Shown here piece by piece: positions 63,601 through 64,000 of a stretch of 64,000 nucleotides of DNA. The notes under the pieces were generated by a model that made no database searches, was not told the DNA's origin, and saw only the letters and a list, made by a program, of their open reading frames with translations. The DNA comes from Thalassolituus sp006212115 (GTDB taxonomy: Bacteria; Pseudomonadota; Gammaproteobacteria; Pseudomonadales; Oceanobacteraceae): the NCBI RefSeq assembly GCF_040372045.1, contig NZ_BAABWH010000005.1; one strand, given 5' to 3'. Every line of letters starts with the position of its first letter. The stretch's first letter is position 1. The position numbers were made by a program, and so were the translations under genes.

Positions 63601-63809
63601 AAGACGAAACTGGCTGCACTAATGTGGTGGTCTGGCTCAATACCGCCAAGCGTCAGCTTGATGTACTCCTGCATGCACGCCTATTGCAGGTTTACGGCAA
63701 AGTCGAACAAGACCCCGAGAGCGGCATTACCCACCTGATTGCCTACCGCTTGCTTGACCTCAGTGGCTCACTGGAACGGCTGAATGTGCAATCCCATGAC
63801 TTTCACTGA
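60648..63809 (+). CDS. dnaE2: Error-prone DNA polymerase DnaE2 (ImuC)
   Basis: A 1053-residue C-family polymerase lacking the extra C-terminal part of DnaE. The PHP domain starts ELHCISNFSFLRGASHPEEL. Catalytic aspartates are in PDIDIDFESQ, with CQGRGSAANSVVCY before and SQHVGGFVIAE and VFQVESRAQMNMLP after. An OB domain is near residues 940-1020. It carries out error-prone bypass synthesis during SOS. ATG 60648 fits the overlap with imuB, though a second ATG at 60672 is possible. The first 1.3 kb is AT-richer than the rest. Confidence 0.95.
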   Translation: MATSPEPIMTTSRSDTYSELHCISNFSFLRGASHPEELVQQATKLRYRALAITDECSLAGVVCAHREIKEHSLSLQLIIGSEFRDKSGLYVVLVTDRRAYAELSSLITHCRRQAEKGNYIFTPSDLFKLNHCLLLWQPHFSFKSEPTERMQPSLIQNLVRHFQQRIWLLAERTLDEYDDQCYTRIAQWGEVLNLPIVASSNVYMHHPSRQSLQDCLSAIRFNKPVCDIRSQLFANAERHLRSLKKLRHLYPEAWLKESNDIADLCTFNLDEIAYLYPTDSVPTGKNAQDYLRELVVQGQAQRFPNGTPDTIQATIDKELALIASKQYEHYFITLYDIVQFARSQNIMCQGRGSAANSVVCYCLFLTEVNPQEVQLLFERFISEERHEPPDIDIDFESQRREEVIQYIYTKYGRDRAALAATVIRYRPRSALRDVAKALGINSAEQDRIVARYAGRYHGKEWMEHVYPATDNTPLTNRLRSLTQEILGFPRHLSQHVGGFVIAEGCLHELVPLENASMADRTVIQWDKEDLETLGLMKVDILSLGMMTAIRRSLNHLGMQISDVPREDPATYKMLQKADSVGVFQVESRAQMNMLPRLKPACYYDLVVQVSIVRPGPIHGDMVHPYLKRRNGQEAPDYPLEGLRPILERTHGVPLFQEQVIAFAMVAADFTAAEADQLRRSMASWRKKGHMHRLQTRLRDNMLKNGFDDAYIQRIQRQLEGFGEYGFPESHAASFALLVYLTAWLKCHHPGVFLAALLNSQPMGFYSPSQLINDARHHQVVIHPVDVNHSHWDHEALDDGSVRLGFRLVKGFNREAAERLEQQRPTASDGRVVNGTGYKGGYESIQQCVTLARLNRQERNALASANAFGPLSEHRYHARWQVAEPQADTHQPDLLQSLEDPTAPSLLALLEAPNEVDNLLEDYQSLGATLGRHPMEVLRDQGMLGASVTAAGLHQCRHGEECFVSGVVTCRQRPGTAAGVTFLTLEDETGCTNVVVWLNTAKRQLDVLLHARLLQVYGKVEQDPESGITHLIAYRLLDLSGSLERLNVQSHDFH

Positions 63810-63995
63810 CAACAACAAAAATTGTCACTTTATGACTAATTACAAACCCGGCCAATAGCACCTGTTAAACGTGCTTCGTGTACACATTGAGTGTCCAACC
63901 ACGACATCGAACGGTATATTCAGCGCCCTGAAAAGCACTAAATAAAAACTCGAATGATCCGCCTGGATCACATCGATATTGACCAAGGAGGCACG

Positions 63996-64000
63996 ATGTA
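63996..64000 (+). CDS. Start of a gene running out of the window
   Basis: ATG at 63996-63998 is preceded by AAGGAGG at 63985-63991, a near-ideal ribosome binding site and spacing. Only the start codon and two bases are present, so the product is unknown. The 186-base gap before it has no terminator with a T tract. Confidence 0.6.

Overview
The window reads as a chromosomal segment of a marine-type gammaproteobacterium. The protein sequences resemble Oceanospirillales or other hydrocarbon-associated bacteria (two AlmA-like flavin monooxygenases, NhaD, an AcrAB-type pump with an AcrR-like operator, an E. coli-type LexA box, a sigma-32-type groE promoter). The taxonomic placement is inference from resemblance, not from a marker gene. 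No rRNA or tRNA gene, insertion sequence, prophage or CRISPR array was found, and gene density is high throughout.

Layout. 1-3.8 kb: end of a YbiT-like ABC-F gene, a secreted PilJ-type sensory protein, a cNMP-binding protein and the NhaD antiporter. 3.8-10.6 kb (minus): dnaE, tilS, a lipoprotein, a hot-dog thioesterase and a GST-like protein, tightly packed. 10.6-11.3 kb: promoter, FMN riboswitch and a type-II lumazine synthase. 11.4-18.4 kb: a TatD nuclease, small membrane proteins, a CPA1 antiporter, a DUF1275 protein, an AdeT-like binding protein and a glycosyltransferase. 18.4-19.6 kb: an ADP-ribosyltransferase-like protein paired with a nucleoside 2-deoxyribosyltransferase-like protein. 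19.6-24.6 kb: RND efflux pump, its TetR regulator and a perfect palindromic operator. 25.9-28.6 kb: groESL with a heat-shock promoter, next to a five-copy 23-bp tandem repeat at the 3' end of fxsA. 28.8-33.5 kb: two AlmA-like monooxygenases around an SDR and an alkyltransferase-like protein. 33.5-41.6 kb (minus): aceE-aceF followed by a chemoreceptor, then a membrane protein and a zinc metallopeptidase.

The most distinctive region is 42.3-54.4 kb, an 11-gene chemosensory operon. It encodes a soluble receptor with two signalling tips, a protein made of three CheW domains, CheB, a HEAT-repeat protein, CheR, a CheY-like protein, a 1009-residue CheA, a STAS-like protein, a second CheY-like protein, a membrane-anchored receptor and a ParA ATPase. 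The soluble receptor and the ParA suggest a cytoplasmic signalling array that is positioned or segregated, by analogy with Rhodobacter sphaeroides TlpT/PpfA. It is followed by a GGDEF-EAL protein divergent from an outer-membrane protein and a small periplasmic binding protein. The last section is an SOS mutagenesis operon (imuA-imuB-dnaE2) behind two tandem LexA boxes.

The window ends three codons or less into a new gene with a strong ribosome binding site.
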